A stretch of 64,000 nt of DNA from Streptomyces canus (GCF_001514145.1 NZ_KQ948656.1:248001-312000); one strand, 5' to 3'. Positions 8,941 through 18,599 are shown, counted from the stretch's first letter. Made by a program: numbers and translations. Notes: generated by a model not told the origin, from the letters alone.

Positions 8941-9426
8941 TCATCCCAGTGCGGGGACTTGTTCCTCGTCCGGTTGAGGGGCCGCGCCGTACGTGCTCCC
9001 CCGGAGATAGCGGAGCAGGTCTTCGTCGGTGTCCCCGGCGTCGAGTTCCCGCACGGCCTCCTCGGCCGCCTGGTGGAGGAGAGGCGAACCCACCCGCAGT
9101 ACGTCGTGTGCGACGGCGGTGAGTTCGGTTTCGACGCTCCGACGGTCGTGCAACGAGGTGTGCGTGGTGATCAGGCCGCGGTCCCGTAGACGCGCCACGA
9201 GACGGCTGGTGGCGGACTGGCTCAGCCCTATCCCGTTGGCCAGGTCGCTGAGGTACAGCAAGCTCGTACCCGCCCGCATGCCCTCCCACAGGGCGCGAAG
9301 GGCGTAGAACTCGCTGACCGCCAGGCCCAGATGTTGATGAAGGAGTCGCTCGATCCGGGTCTCGATCCGGCGATGGACAAGGGTCAGTGTGTTCCACTGC
9401 GTGATCAACGTGGCATCGTCACTCAT
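8941..9426 (-). CDS. MarR-family transcriptional regulator
   Basis: 161 residues with a winged-helix core: SEFYALRALWEG, LSDLANGIGLSQSATSRLVARL (recognition helix), then the wing RGLITTHTSLHDRRSVETELT. MarR proteins are dimeric repressors released by small phenolic or oxidant ligands. ATG 9426 has GGAGG about 9 nt upstream. It lies 142 bp downstream of an ECF sigma gene on the same strand. No adjacent transporter or oxidoreductase suggests a ligand. Confidence 0.87.
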   Translation of the reverse strand: MSDDATLITQWNTLTLVHRRIETRIERLLHQHLGLAVSEFYALRALWEGMRAGTSLLYLSDLANGIGLSQSATSRLVARLRDRGLITTHTSLHDRRSVETELTAVAHDVLRVGSPLLHQAAEEAVRELDAGDTDEDLLRYLRGSTYGAAPQPDEEQVPALG

Positions 9427-9568
9427 CAGGGATGGCCTCCATGCTGTCCGCAGCGCCCGACCGCTTCTACCGGAACGACGTTCCAGCAGGAGGAAGCGGC
9501 GTTGAGCCGCCGCCGCTTGCCTACACCGAGTAGACAGGCCAGCGGCCATCGTTGTGACAGCCATCTTC

Positions 9569-10303
9569 TTATGCCGCTTGTCTGGCCAATGGGTGATCCG
9601 CACGCAGCGATCGAGGAGTCGGCGGCAGCAGGCGGTGCACGTGGCCGTCGGGGGCGAGCAGTTGTATGAGGCCCTCCAGGTCACCGGTGCCGGCCGCGGT
9701 CCGGAAAGCGGCGACGAGGCGACGGTGTGAATCAGCAGGGACAGGTCGCTCGCGGCCGGATTCCAGGCGGACTTGCGCGCGGTGGACCATTACCCGTGCG
9801 TTCGGGGCGCTGATCCGAAGCAACCTCGCAAGATCGGCATAGGCGTAGTCGAAGCTCTTCCGCAGTAGGTAGGCGGCCAGCCCATCCGGCGTCAGCCTCG
9901 CCATGAGCAGGGCCAATGCCGCCTCGACGGCCACGGCTTGCTCAGCACGCAGCACGGGATCCTGGGCGGCCCGGTCGCCGCGGCCGACCACCTGCGACTC
10001 GGCCGGGAATTCGTGGCGGTGCCACGCGGACTGGATCATGTTGATCGCCAGACGGGTCGTTGCCGTGGTCAGGAACGCGGCCGGATTCTCGATCGACGCG
10101 CGGTGGGTGAGCTGCCAGCGCAGCCACACCTCCTGGACCACGTCCTCGGCTCCCGAAACGTCGCCGAGGATTTGGTAGGCGATGCGGAACAGCCGTGTCC
10201 GCTGGGCGAGAAAGTCGTCGAGGGCAAGGTCCAGGTCGTCCTCGGCTGACTGGGCGACAGGCGGTTCGGCGTGCGTCGTCGCCTCCGAGCTGGGCGCGGA
10301 CAT
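9569..10303 (-). CDS. ECF RNA polymerase sigma factor with a shortened SnoaL-like tail
   Basis: 244 residues. Sigma region 2 is LFRIAYQILGDVSGAEDVVQEVWLRWQ followed by AAFLTTATTRLAINMIQSAWHR. Region 4 is LMARLTPDGLAAYLLRKSF, then YADLARLLRISAPNARVMVHRA. The linker is FPAESQVVGRGDRA rather than the WLPEP seen in the ECF genes at 28468 and 41556. A SnoaL-like C-terminal domain begins (LVAAFRTAAGTGDLEGLIQLLAPDG) but stops after about 25 more residues, without DGGG or NPDKL. It is therefore an ECF41/SigJ-like member with a truncated regulatory domain. ATG 10303 has GAGGAG 7 nt upstream. Its promoter is not of the repeated type. Confidence 0.85.
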   Translation of the reverse strand: MSAPSSEATTHAEPPVAQSAEDDLDLALDDFLAQRTRLFRIAYQILGDVSGAEDVVQEVWLRWQLTHRASIENPAAFLTTATTRLAINMIQSAWHRHEFPAESQVVGRGDRAAQDPVLRAEQAVAVEAALALLMARLTPDGLAAYLLRKSFDYAYADLARLLRISAPNARVMVHRAQVRLESGRERPVPADSHRRLVAAFRTAAGTGDLEGLIQLLAPDGHVHRLLPPTPRSLRADHPLARQAA

Positions 10304-10405
10304 CGAGGACTCCTCTTCGTGGGCGGCGCCCATCGAGGGCATTGGTTCCACCCTCGGTCCGCAGCACTGCTCACCGCGCCCTTGGTGCCCGTGGTCGAGT
10401 CCGTA

Positions 10406-10472
10406 GGGGCCCCATGGGGGCCCATGGGGAAACCGGGGGGACCCGGAGGACCCGGGACAACCCCCGGGGGCC
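10406..10472. repeat. GC-rich nested palindromes between LAL and sigma genes
   Basis: A run of overlapping palindromic G/C blocks, including GGGCCCATGGGG- and CCCGGG-type units, in the 178-bp gap after the LAL stop (10482) and before the sigma start (10303). It could act as a terminator for the LAL gene or as a folded leader for the sigma gene. Confidence 0.5.
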
Positions 10473-10481
10473 CGCACGACC

Positions 10482-13295
10482 TCAGCCGGATCGCGCCGCG
10501 CCCGCGCCTGTCGTGTCGGTGGCTGGGGCGCTCGCGATGGCAGCCGGAAGCGCGCGTCGTGAGTTGATCCCGAGCTTCGTGTACACCTTTCGCAGGTGCC
10601 ACTCCACGGTGTGTGGGCTGATGAACAGCTCGGCGCCGATCTTCGCGTTCGTCATGCCGTCGGCGGCGAGCGACGCGACCTGCGACTCCTGGGGAGTGAG
10701 CGCGCTTGTCGGCTTGGCTTCCCGCGACCTGACGTGCTCACCGGTGGCGACCAGCTCGCGGCGGGCCCGCTCGGCGAACGCGTGCGCCCGCATTCCGTCG
10801 AACATCTCGTGCGCCGTGCGAAGGTGCTTCCGGGCCAGCGCACGGCGCTGGCTGCGGCGCAACCACTCGCCGTACAGCAGGTGGGTACGCGCCACCTCCA
10901 CGGCCACACTGCCGCGGCCGTACTCCTCGATCGCGGTCCGGTACAGACGGTCGGCCTCGGCACCGTCGGTGAGGAGAGCCTGACTGCGGGCGCTGGCACC
11001 ACGGGCCCAGCCGGAATCGGTGGCGCGGGTGACGTCGACCAGCCGGGCCAGCGACGCGCGGGCCTGGTCGAGTTCACCGCACCGGGTCGCCGCCTCGATG
11101 TGTTCGACCAGTGACAGGCCGTTGAAGTTGAACCCGTCGTGCTCGATGGCCGTGCGAGCGGCCTCCAGGGCTTCCTCATAGCGTGCCAGGCCGTTGAACA
11201 GCACGCCCTGGATGTAGCCCATGGCGCCCAGCAGGGACACCTCGCCCGTTTCCACGGCCCTCTGCCTGGCTTCTTCGATGATGCCGGCGGCGACGTCCGC
11301 CTCGCCTCGCCACGCGGCCAGCACGAGTGTGGCGTACTTGTGCGGAGCATGGCCGGTCGCGTCGGCGATCGCGTCGGCTTCGTCGATCATCCGGCCTGCC
11401 TCGGCGAAGTCGCCGTAGTGGATGTGCACTCCGCCGAGGTAGACCAGGGCCGGTGGCAGCGCGCCGAGCGCCCCGATGTCGCGGGCCAGGCGCACCGCGC
11501 GACTCGACAGCGTGTCCCACGCGTGCAGGTCCCAGGCGTAGTGGATGAACGCCTCCAGCGCGACCGGGACCAGCAGGAGCCAGCGCATGGTCGCCTCCCG
11601 GGTGCCGAGTTCCTCGTGCGCGAGCAGCTCCAACGCGCCGCGCAGTGCCGGGACACCCGTCTCATAACCGTCCGCGAGCAGCGCGGCCACACCGTCCAGG
11701 AGCAGGTCTGCGGCCCTGGAACCGGAGGGGGGCGCCCCGGATCCGCGGGCGGCGATCGCGGCGGCGCGGGCACCTGTCGGACCGTGGACCCGGCCCGCGA
11801 AGATGGTCGCGCTGATCGCCTCCAAGTACGTTTCCCGCGCCAGTGGTGACCCGGCCGCGGTGAACTGTGCGGCGGCTTCGAGGAGCAGGGGCGCCGCCTC
11901 GTCGCTGCGGCGGCGGGCGAAGAGGATCCTGGCGCGAAGGCGGGCCAGGTGGGCGCGGTCCAGAGCGCTGAGGGGACACAGTTCGGCCACCGTCGCCAGT
12001 TCCGTGGCCCGGTCGGGCGCGGCGGCCGAGAAGTGCGCCTCTGCGGCCGCGAGAGCCCGACGCCCCCGCGACCTGGGGTCCGGCGTCACCTCGGCCGCCC
12101 GCTGCAGCAGTACCGCCTCGGCGGCGATGCCGCCGCGCTGTCGCGCGCGGTCGGCGGCCTGTTCCAGCCCTGCGGCGACCTCCTCGTCCGGGCCGTCCGC
12201 GGCCTGGGCAGCGTGCCAGGCACACCGGTCGGGATCCAGGACCGGGTCCGTGGCCTCGGCCAGCGCCCGGTGCACCGCTCGGCGTTCTTCGGGCTCGGCT
12301 CCGTGGTAGACCGCCGAACGGACCAGGGGGTGCCGAAACCGAACGGACTCGCCGAACTCGATCAGGCCGGCCGCCTTGGCCGGTGCGGCATAGGGAGTGA
12401 TCTTGAGAGAGGCGGCGGCGCGGACCAACAGGCGCGCGTCACCCACCGGTTCCGCCGCAGCGATCAGGAGCAGTGTCCGGGTCTCCGGCGGCAGCGAACC
12501 GAGGCGGCTGGCGAAGTCTCGTTCGACGCGGCTCACGACAGGCCCCTGGACACTCGGAGAACTCGACGAGTCCAGGCCGTAGGCCAGCTCCGCAGCGCTG
12601 CGACCGCGGGAGAATTCGAGCAGTGCGAGCGGGTTGCCGTGCATCTCGGCCACGAACCGGTCCCGGATCCGCTTCTCCAGCCGCCCACCGACGGCGGCTT
12701 CAAGGAGCTCTCCGGCCGCGGCGGTGTCGAGACCGCCGAGCCGTAGCGCCGGCAGACCGCTGAGGGCAGCCTGCCCCTCGGGGTCGCGTACCGCGAAGGC
12801 CATCGCGACCGCCTCGGCGAGCAGTCGCCGGGCCACGAACTCCAGGGTCTGCAGGGACACTTGGTCCAGCCACTGAGCGTCGTCGACCAGGACGAGCACC
12901 GGTCGGGTCTCCGAAGCCCGGGTGAACAGGGTAAGCACGGCGAGGCCGACCAGGAAGCGGTCGGGCGGGTCGCCGGCCGCCATCCCGAACGCTACGCGGA
13001 GGGCGTCCCGCTGGGGTCCCGGTAGCTCTTCGAGCTCGTCCAGGAACGGCGCACACAGCTGGTGCAGACTCGCGTACGGCAGTTCCATGTCGGCCTCGAT
13101 GCCGCGCGCCCAGGTCACCTTCACCCGGGACGCCTGCGCGGCCACGTACTCCAGGAGCACCGACTTCCCGATGCCGGCTTCACCGCGGACCACCAGAACT
13201 CGGGAGCCACCTTCGCGCAGGCCGACCAGCAGGTCGTCGAGCGCCGCACACTCCCGACGCCGGCCGACCAGGTCGGGAAGGGGGCTGGCGATCAT
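10482..13295 (-). CDS. Large ATP-binding LuxR-family (LAL) transcriptional regulator
   Basis: 937 residues. Walker A (GEAGIGKSVLLEYVA) lies near residue 40, Walker B (RPVLVLVDDAQWLDQ) near 130-145, helical repeats fill the middle, and a C-terminal LuxR HTH is present (LTPQESQVASLAADGMTNAKI, then ELFISPHTVEWHLRKVYTKL). It is clearly paralogous to the gene at 1256 over its whole length. ATG 13295 has GAAGGAG upstream and is followed directly by the conserved LVGRRRECAALDDL. It diverges from the SdhA-like gene at 13510. The 214-bp gap holds a repeated-type promoter facing the flavoprotein. Confidence 0.92.
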   Translation of the reverse strand: MIASPLPDLVGRRRECAALDDLLVGLREGGSRVLVVRGEAGIGKSVLLEYVAAQASRVKVTWARGIEADMELPYASLHQLCAPFLDELEELPGPQRDALRVAFGMAAGDPPDRFLVGLAVLTLFTRASETRPVLVLVDDAQWLDQVSLQTLEFVARRLLAEAVAMAFAVRDPEGQAALSGLPALRLGGLDTAAAGELLEAAVGGRLEKRIRDRFVAEMHGNPLALLEFSRGRSAAELAYGLDSSSSPSVQGPVVSRVERDFASRLGSLPPETRTLLLIAAAEPVGDARLLVRAAASLKITPYAAPAKAAGLIEFGESVRFRHPLVRSAVYHGAEPEERRAVHRALAEATDPVLDPDRCAWHAAQAADGPDEEVAAGLEQAADRARQRGGIAAEAVLLQRAAEVTPDPRSRGRRALAAAEAHFSAAAPDRATELATVAELCPLSALDRAHLARLRARILFARRRSDEAAPLLLEAAAQFTAAGSPLARETYLEAISATIFAGRVHGPTGARAAAIAARGSGAPPSGSRAADLLLDGVAALLADGYETGVPALRGALELLAHEELGTREATMRWLLLVPVALEAFIHYAWDLHAWDTLSSRAVRLARDIGALGALPPALVYLGGVHIHYGDFAEAGRMIDEADAIADATGHAPHKYATLVLAAWRGEADVAAGIIEEARQRAVETGEVSLLGAMGYIQGVLFNGLARYEEALEAARTAIEHDGFNFNGLSLVEHIEAATRCGELDQARASLARLVDVTRATDSGWARGASARSQALLTDGAEADRLYRTAIEEYGRGSVAVEVARTHLLYGEWLRRSQRRALARKHLRTAHEMFDGMRAHAFAERARRELVATGEHVRSREAKPTSALTPQESQVASLAADGMTNAKIGAELFISPHTVEWHLRKVYTKLGINSRRALPAAIASAPATDTTGAGAARSG

Positions 13296-13437
13296 GCGAC
13301 GCGGCTCCTTCGAGGAATCCGGGGGGAGTCATACACAACGTTTGTTCGGAACGATCCTTGCAACGATACCTGGGGTGGTCCCCGCCGTGTGTGTCGGATT
13401 GCTGTGATTGACTCCACGTCAAGAAATCCCCTGATGC

Positions 13438-13464
13438 TGTCACACACGGTGCCACTATCCGGTC
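13438..13464 (+). promoter_or_regulatory. Repeated TGTCACA-N16-GGTC promoter
   Basis: TGTCACA at 13438-13444, 16-nt spacer, GGTC at 13461-13464, 45 bp upstream of the SdhA-like start codon. Exact match to the window consensus; shares the ECF41-type -35 and a -10 close to the known CGTC. Confidence 0.8.
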
Positions 13465-13509
13465 GACCACTGCCCATGATGTCGTCTGTCCGCTGTCGCA
13501 GGAGGTCCC

Positions 13510-15252
13510 ATGTCTTCGCTCGGTCATCAGCTCGCCACGTCCGTCCTCGTGGTCGGGGCGGGCAAGTCAGGCCTCCGAGCAGCCATCGAGGTCGCCGAGG
13601 CCGGTGTCGCGGTCATCGCGGTACTCAAGCGCCCGGCTGACGATTTCCCCACTGTTACCGGATTCAGTGGTTCCGAGGGAGCGCCCGCGAACCCTGGTGC
13701 TGGACCCGGGCGTAGTGACACGTGGGAGCGGCATGCGGCCGACACGTTGCGTGAGGGCCACTTGTTGGCCGACCCGCGCGCCGCCCAGGTCGTGGCCCGC
13801 TACGCCGCTCAGGGATTCCATGACATGGGGCGCTACGGCATGCGTTTCGACCGCCAGGGGGACGGCGGGCCCGTCCGGCGTCAGCTTGGCGACGGCAGGT
13901 ACCACCGGGCCGCGTTCACCGGCGAGTACACCGGCCTGGAGGTGCAGCGAGCGCTCCGCGACCGCGCGAAGCAGCTCGCCATTCCCGTCCTGCCGGGCGT
14001 GTACGTCACTCGGCTGCTGGTCGACGACGGAGCGGTGTTCGGTGCCTACGGATTCGACGTCGTCGATGGCTCGCGCTACCTCGTGCACGCCGATTCGGTG
14101 ATCCTCGCGACCGGAGGGCACACGCGCATCTGGCGACGTACGTCCTCGCGTCGCAACGAGAACACCGGCGGCTCCTTCCGCCTCGCCGTCGAAGCCGGCG
14201 CCCGGTTGCGTGACCCCGAGCTGGTGCAGTTCCACCCCGCCGGGCTGATCACGCCGGAGAACGCGGCCGGCATGCTCGTCAGCGAGGCGGCACGCGGCGA
14301 GGGCGGGGTCCTGCTCAACAACCTCGGTGAGCGGTTCATGACGCGCTACGACGCCGAGCGCATGGAGCTCTCCAGCCGGGACAGGGTCGCGCTGGCGTCC
14401 TATACCGAGATCAGGGAGGGACGCGGCACCCAGGCCGGCGGCGTCTGGCTCGACCTGTCCCACCTGCCGCGTGAGACGGTCCTGACGCGCCTGTCGCGGG
14501 TGCACCAGACCTTGTTGGACCTGCAGATGCTCGACATCACCCGCGACCCGATCGAGGTCGCGCCGACCGCCCAGTACTCCTTGGGCGGCGTCTGGGTACG
14601 GCCCGAGGACCACAGCACGGAAGTCAACGGGCTCTTTGTGATCGGAGAGGCGGCCAGTGGTCTGCATGGCGCGAACCGGTTGGAGGAGAACTCGCTGATC
14701 GAACTACTCGTCTACGGCCGGATCGCCGGCCGGGCCGCCGCGGAGTACTCGGCCAGGCTTACCAGCCAGCAGCGGTCGCCGGCAGCGGTTCGCGCCGCGG
14801 AGGCGGACGTGAGCCGGCTTCTGGCCGCCGACGGCGACCAGAGCGTCCGCGCGTTGCAACGGTCGGTGCGCCACCTGATGACGGAGCGCGCCGGTGTCGT
14901 GCGGGACGAGGCCGGGCTCGCCGCCGGACTCGCCGGACTCGACGAGATCGAGGCCCGCATGGCGGACGTGGGTGTACACATCGACGTCGGCGGCTTCCAG
15001 GACCTCGCGTACGCCTATGACCTCAGGTCCACCGTTCTCGCCGCTCGCGCGACACTTGAGTGTGCCCTGGAACGGCGGGAGACGCGGGGCTGTCACAACC
15101 GGTCCGACTACCCCGATGTCGACGCGGACCTGAAGGTCAACATGGTGTGGTCCCCGACGACGGGGGTGCGCCGCGAACCCGTCCCGCCCATCCCCACCCA
15201 CATCGCTGAGCTGATGTACGACGTCTCGGCCGACACCGAGCTGCTCGAATAA
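13510..15252 (+). CDS. Orphan SdhA/FrdA-like flavoprotein with altered FAD-attachment region
   Basis: 580 residues resembling the flavoprotein subunit of succinate dehydrogenase/fumarate reductase. It has the N-terminal dinucleotide fold (VLVVGAGKSGLRAAIEVAEAG), active-site segments PELVQFHPAGL and LHGANRLEENSL, and the C-terminal helical domain ending HNRSDYPDVDADLKVNMVWS. The normally conserved block around the FAD-linking histidine (HTxxAxGGINAAL) is replaced by a poor match (TVTGFSGSEGAPANPG) at about 13650-13700. There, another frame shows part of the expected LDPG pattern, suggesting compensating indels. No iron-sulfur or membrane subunit gene is adjacent. ATG 13510 follows GGAGG. The enzyme may be non-covalently flavinylated, or dead. 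Confidence 0.83.
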   Translation: MSSLGHQLATSVLVVGAGKSGLRAAIEVAEAGVAVIAVLKRPADDFPTVTGFSGSEGAPANPGAGPGRSDTWERHAADTLREGHLLADPRAAQVVARYAAQGFHDMGRYGMRFDRQGDGGPVRRQLGDGRYHRAAFTGEYTGLEVQRALRDRAKQLAIPVLPGVYVTRLLVDDGAVFGAYGFDVVDGSRYLVHADSVILATGGHTRIWRRTSSRRNENTGGSFRLAVEAGARLRDPELVQFHPAGLITPENAAGMLVSEAARGEGGVLLNNLGERFMTRYDAERMELSSRDRVALASYTEIREGRGTQAGGVWLDLSHLPRETVLTRLSRVHQTLLDLQMLDITRDPIEVAPTAQYSLGGVWVRPEDHSTEVNGLFVIGEAASGLHGANRLEENSLIELLVYGRIAGRAAAEYSARLTSQQRSPAAVRAAEADVSRLLAADGDQSVRALQRSVRHLMTERAGVVRDEAGLAAGLAGLDEIEARMADVGVHIDVGGFQDLAYAYDLRSTVLAARATLECALERRETRGCHNRSDYPDVDADLKVNMVWSPTTGVRREPVPPIPTHIAELMYDVSADTELLE

Positions 15253-15895
15253 GAGCCGGTCATGAGGGCCGCCGCCATCGGGGACGTGGTCAAGTTCACT
15301 GGTACCGACGTGTACCAGGTGCTGTGCCGGTCACGTGCGTAGCGGCCTACGACCGGGCCGGTGGCGTGGTCCAGACGTGTCGGACGGATCGGGACGTAAC
15401 TGTCAGAGTGCGCAGGGTGGAGGGCACCGGGTGGTTGGCGCGTCAGCATCATGCTGGGCCGCTGACATCGGCTTCGGCGCAACCCGCAACCCGCGGTGGC
15501 CGCGAACGGCACGCGGCACTCGACGTCCAAAGGATCCGCCGCAGCGCCCTCTTCCCCGGACGGAGGGTTCCGTTCGGGGAAGGTGCGCGCTGGGTCAGGC
15601 GGTGGGTCGCGGGGCTCGCCGGGCGTCTCGCGCATCACTCGGCCGCTTCACGATGCCGGTCTGTTCCTGGACATCTCGACCACCCGGTTCGCCGGTGCGT
15701 ACCGCAACGTGTCGCCGTCTCGCGCGCCGCTGCGCGCGCTTTGTTGCGAGCGCGGCCCGGACGAGGTGCCGCGCTGGTCGGGACCAGCGCGGGCGACGCC
15801 GCGCATCGCGGCGACGGTGTCGGTTCAGCCAGTCCCGTCGCGGTCCTCCCTGCGGGCTGCCGGCGAGACGGCGGTCCGGCACGCCGGATGCTCGT
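15253..15895. other. Long intergenic region, no gene identified
   Basis: About 640 bases between the flavoprotein stop and an SDR remnant. Long frames exist on both strands, but their composition looks like GC-rich shadow coding. On the minus strand at 15595-15625 the frame ends RRAPRPTA and stop, like the tail of the cupins at 6343 and 53343. This may be a very old cupin scar, but it is too short to claim. Confidence 0.4.
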
Positions 15896-16587
15896 TCACC
15901 GACCGGTCGCCATGGGCCGTTCCAAGCCCGCGAGATGGTCGTCGAACGTCAACCGGCCCTGGTCGTAATCCCCGTGAGGCAGCAGACCCCCTCCCGACAT
16001 GGCTTTGCCGACTTTGCCCGGGAGCGACACAGGAACGACGATCCGGTGCCTGCCCTGGGCGCGCACGATACGGCGCGCCATGTCCACCATGCGCGGTTGC
16101 TGGGGCCCGGCGATTTCCCGTGCCATTCCCGCGGGGGCCTGGGTCACGTGGTCGACGAGCCTTTTTGCAACCTCTCGGGCGGCAACGGGTCGAGTCAGCA
16201 TGTTCGGCATCAGAACCACCGGTGACCGGTTGTCCAGCAGCGGCTCAGGAAACTCGAAGAACTGGGTGGCGCGGAGCACTGTCCATGGCAGATCTCCGTC
16301 GCGGACCAGTTCCTCCTGCGCGCGTTTGCCCATGTGGTACCCGAAGTCCACCTCGCCACTGCCGACGACGAGAAGAAGTCGACTGCGACCTTCGCTCTCG
16401 TCGTGACGACGTTCGCAACGTTGATCACCACGTCACAGCCCGACAACCGGTCCTGGAATACGACGCCGGTGGTCAGATCCACGCCCTGCGAGCGGGCGAG
16501 GGTCACTGGCTGATGTCCCGCCGCTCGCAGCTCGGCTACGACGAACTTCCCCACCAGGCCGGTTCCTCCGGAAACAGCGACCTGCAT
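15896..16587 (-). pseudogene. NmrA-type NAD(P)-binding SDR, frameshifted with internal deletion
   Basis: The start at 16587 encodes a Rossmann motif (MQVAVSGGTGLVGKFVVAEL) and runs to about residue 65 (DVVINVANVVTTRAKV). The sense then jumps frame near 16360-16390 and resumes as LVVGSGEVDFGYHMGKRAQEE through to the stop at 15896. Compared with the intact relative at 52383-53123, about 25-30 residues around the TRNLLEAAAKAG helix are missing and the frame is shifted. The ancestral protein would be an atypical SDR, a family that often acts as an NAD(P)H-dependent reductase or redox sensor. A repeated-type promoter sits upstream. Confidence 0.82.
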
Positions 16588-16644
16588 GCGCTTCCTCCTC
16601 GTACCCGTCGGTGGTTCAGACTCCGGCCCTACAGACGCCCTATA

Positions 16645-16671
16645 GACAAGGCAGACGCTGATCCTGTGACA
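16645..16671 (-). promoter_or_regulatory. Repeated TGTCACA-N16-TGTC promoter
   Basis: Minus-strand TGTCACA (16671-16665), 16 nt, TGTC (16648-16645), 58 bp upstream of the SDR remnant start at 16587. Confidence 0.78.
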
Positions 16672-16773
16672 GGGCATGACCCGAGGCCGAGGTGCATCCG
16701 GCCGGTACGACCAGGTGGCCGATCGCATGCGCGACCGGCCACCCGACAGGTCCGTATTCAGGGAGCCGTCCGC

Positions 16774-17493
16774 TCAGGCGGTCGCCTGCGCCGCCTCGTT
16801 GATCAGGCGCGCGACATCACCGGGATGCGAGACACTGACCGCGTGGGAGGCGTTGAGGCTCACGAACGTGGCCTTCGCACGCTCAGCCATGAAGGTCTGC
16901 GCCTGCGGCGGAATGTTCCGGTCCTCGGTGGCCACGATTACCCACGCCGGAAGGTCCTTCCACGCAGGGGCTGAGGCACCCTCTGCCAGCGCGGCGTCGG
17001 TCACGGGACGTTGGGTGGCGGCCATGACCGCCGCCGTCTCGTCGGGAACGTCGGCGGCGAACTGGTCATGGAACTTGCTCTGCTCGATATAGAGATCCGC
17101 GACCTGCCTGCCGTCGGGCAGCGTGACCGGCACCGGGCGCAGCGTCTCTCCGAGAGTGCTGCCGGGGAACTTGCCCGACAGGGTGACCGCGCTCTCCCCC
17201 TCGTCGGGCAGGAAGGCCGCGACGTAGACGAGCGCCTTGACGTTGTTCAGTCCCGTCGCGGCGTTGCTGATGACCGACCCGCCGTAGGAGTGGCCGACGA
17301 GGACGACCGGGCCGTCGATGGAGGCTACGAGTTGCCTGACGTGATCGGCGTCTCCGGCCAGTCCGCGCAGCGGGTTGCTGGCGGCCACCACCGGATAGTC
17401 GTGGGACTGGAGCCTCTCGACGACGCCGTTCCAGCTGGAGGAGTCCGCGAAGGCGCCGTGGACGAGGACGATGGTTGGTTTCAGTGCACTCAC
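16774..17493 (-). CDS. Alpha/beta-fold hydrolase, cytoplasmic
   Basis: 239 residues. IVLVHGAFADSSSWNGVV is the oxyanion region, GHSYGGSVISNAA the nucleophile elbow (Ser), and SLNASHAVSVSHPG carries the catalytic His near the C-terminus. It belongs to the small esterase-like alpha/beta hydrolases of actinobacteria; the substrate is unknown. GTG 17493 follows AAGGAAAGG. It is closely related to the secreted version at 25922-26764, which adds a signal peptide. It lies 78 bp downstream of another hydrolase on the same strand (17572-18522) and is probably co-transcribed from the promoter at 18573-18599. Confidence 0.88.
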   Translation of the reverse strand: MSALKPTIVLVHGAFADSSSWNGVVERLQSHDYPVVAASNPLRGLAGDADHVRQLVASIDGPVVLVGHSYGGSVISNAATGLNNVKALVYVAAFLPDEGESAVTLSGKFPGSTLGETLRPVPVTLPDGRQVADLYIEQSKFHDQFAADVPDETAAVMAATQRPVTDAALAEGASAPAWKDLPAWVIVATEDRNIPPQAQTFMAERAKATFVSLNASHAVSVSHPGDVARLINEAAQATA

Positions 17494-17571
17494 GAGAGTG
17501 GCCTTTCCTTTGCTGGTGCGGCATGCGCGGCGCACCTGGGCTGCCGCGGGGGCGTCACCGCCCGACGGGTG

Positions 17572-18522
17572 TCAGTTGGTTCCCAGGGCCTTGCGCAGAA
17601 CGTGGATGGCCTGCTCGATCGCCGCGCTCGAGGCCTGGGTTCCGCGGACCGTGTTCAGCATCATGAAGTCGTGCAGGCTGGCGTTGTAGCGGATGCTCGT
17701 CGTCGGCACGCCGGCCTGGATGAGCTTGCGGGCGTACGCTTCGCCCTCGTCACGCAGTACGTCGTTCTCGTCGACGATGACGAGCGCCGGCGGCAGACCC
17801 TGGAGGTCTTCCAGTGTGGCGCGCAGGGGTGACGCGGTGATCTGGGCGCGCTCGGCCGGGTCGGTGGTGTAGGCGTCCCAGAACCATTCCATGGCCTTCG
17901 CCGTCAGGTGCGGTCCATGGGCGAAGGTCTTGTAGCTCTCGGTGTCCTGGGCCGCGTCGGTGACGGGGTAGTACAGCGACTGGTGCAGGAAGGTCACGTC
18001 ACCGCGCTGCTTGGCCATGTGGGTGAGGGCCGCGGTCATGTTGCCGCCGACGGAGTCACCGGCGACGACGAGGCGGGACCCGTCGAGGGATTCCTCGCTC
18101 CCCTTCGTGGTGATCCACTGGGCGGTGGCGTAGGCCTGCTCGATGGCGACGGGGTACTTCGCCTCAGGTGAACGGTCGTATTCGACGAACACCAGGGCCG
18201 CCTTCGCCCCCACTGCCAGCTCGCGCACCAGACGGTCGTGTGTACCGGCGTTGCCCAGAATCCAGCCGCCGCCGTGCACGTAGAGGATCACGGGCAGCAC
18301 GCCGCTACTGCCGACAGGCTTGACGATGCGCACCCTCACGTCACCCACGTGGGCGGGGACAGTGATCCACTTCTCGTCCACGTCAAGCTTCTCGATGGGC
18401 TGGGCCTGCACGTCATCGAGCAGCTTGCGGGCACCGTCGACGCCGAGCTCGTACAGCAGCGGCGGTTTGGCGGTCGCGTCGGCGAACTCCTGCGCAGCGG
18501 GCTCGAGAATGATGTCACTCAC
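17572..18522 (-). CDS. Alpha/beta hydrolase of the hormone-sensitive-lipase (HSL) family
   Basis: 316 residues. YVHGGGWILGNAGTHD carries the HGGGW oxyanion motif, VAGDSVGGNMTAAL the GDSxGG nucleophile, IVDENDVLRDEGEAYA the catalytic Asp, and SLHDFMM the His. These match HSL-type esterases acting on short-chain esters. GTG 18522 has GAAGGAG 7 nt upstream; a longer in-frame start at 18600 would place the -10 element inside the gene, so it is rejected. It heads a two-gene unit with 16774-17493 and is divergent from the 18799 operon. Confidence 0.9.
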   Translation of the reverse strand: MSDIILEPAAQEFADATAKPPLLYELGVDGARKLLDDVQAQPIEKLDVDEKWITVPAHVGDVRVRIVKPVGSSGVLPVILYVHGGGWILGNAGTHDRLVRELAVGAKAALVFVEYDRSPEAKYPVAIEQAYATAQWITTKGSEESLDGSRLVVAGDSVGGNMTAALTHMAKQRGDVTFLHQSLYYPVTDAAQDTESYKTFAHGPHLTAKAMEWFWDAYTTDPAERAQITASPLRATLEDLQGLPPALVIVDENDVLRDEGEAYARKLIQAGVPTTSIRYNASLHDFMMLNTVRGTQASSAAIEQAIHVLRKALGTN

Positions 18523-18572
18523 GGTGTGCTCCTTCAGAGATGGTGGAGTTTCACAGGACTTCCACACCATCA

Positions 18573-18599
18573 GACCGGGCCAGGAGCCGATGTGTGACA
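18573..18599 (-). promoter_or_regulatory. Repeated TGTCACA-N16-GGTC promoter
   Basis: Minus-strand TGTCACA (18599-18593), 16 nt, GGTC (18576-18573), 50 bp upstream of the HSL-type hydrolase start. Back to back with the plus-strand copy at 18733. Confidence 0.8.

Noticed and set aside
15090..15125. TGTCACA inside the SdhA-like gene (others inside genes near 7199, 41049 and 46137)
   Set aside because: Within coding sequence and not followed by KGTC at 16 nt; chance matches.
15595..15680. Possible third cupin tail (RRAPRPTA then stop) on the minus strand
   Set aside because: Only about eight residues match; too short to claim.
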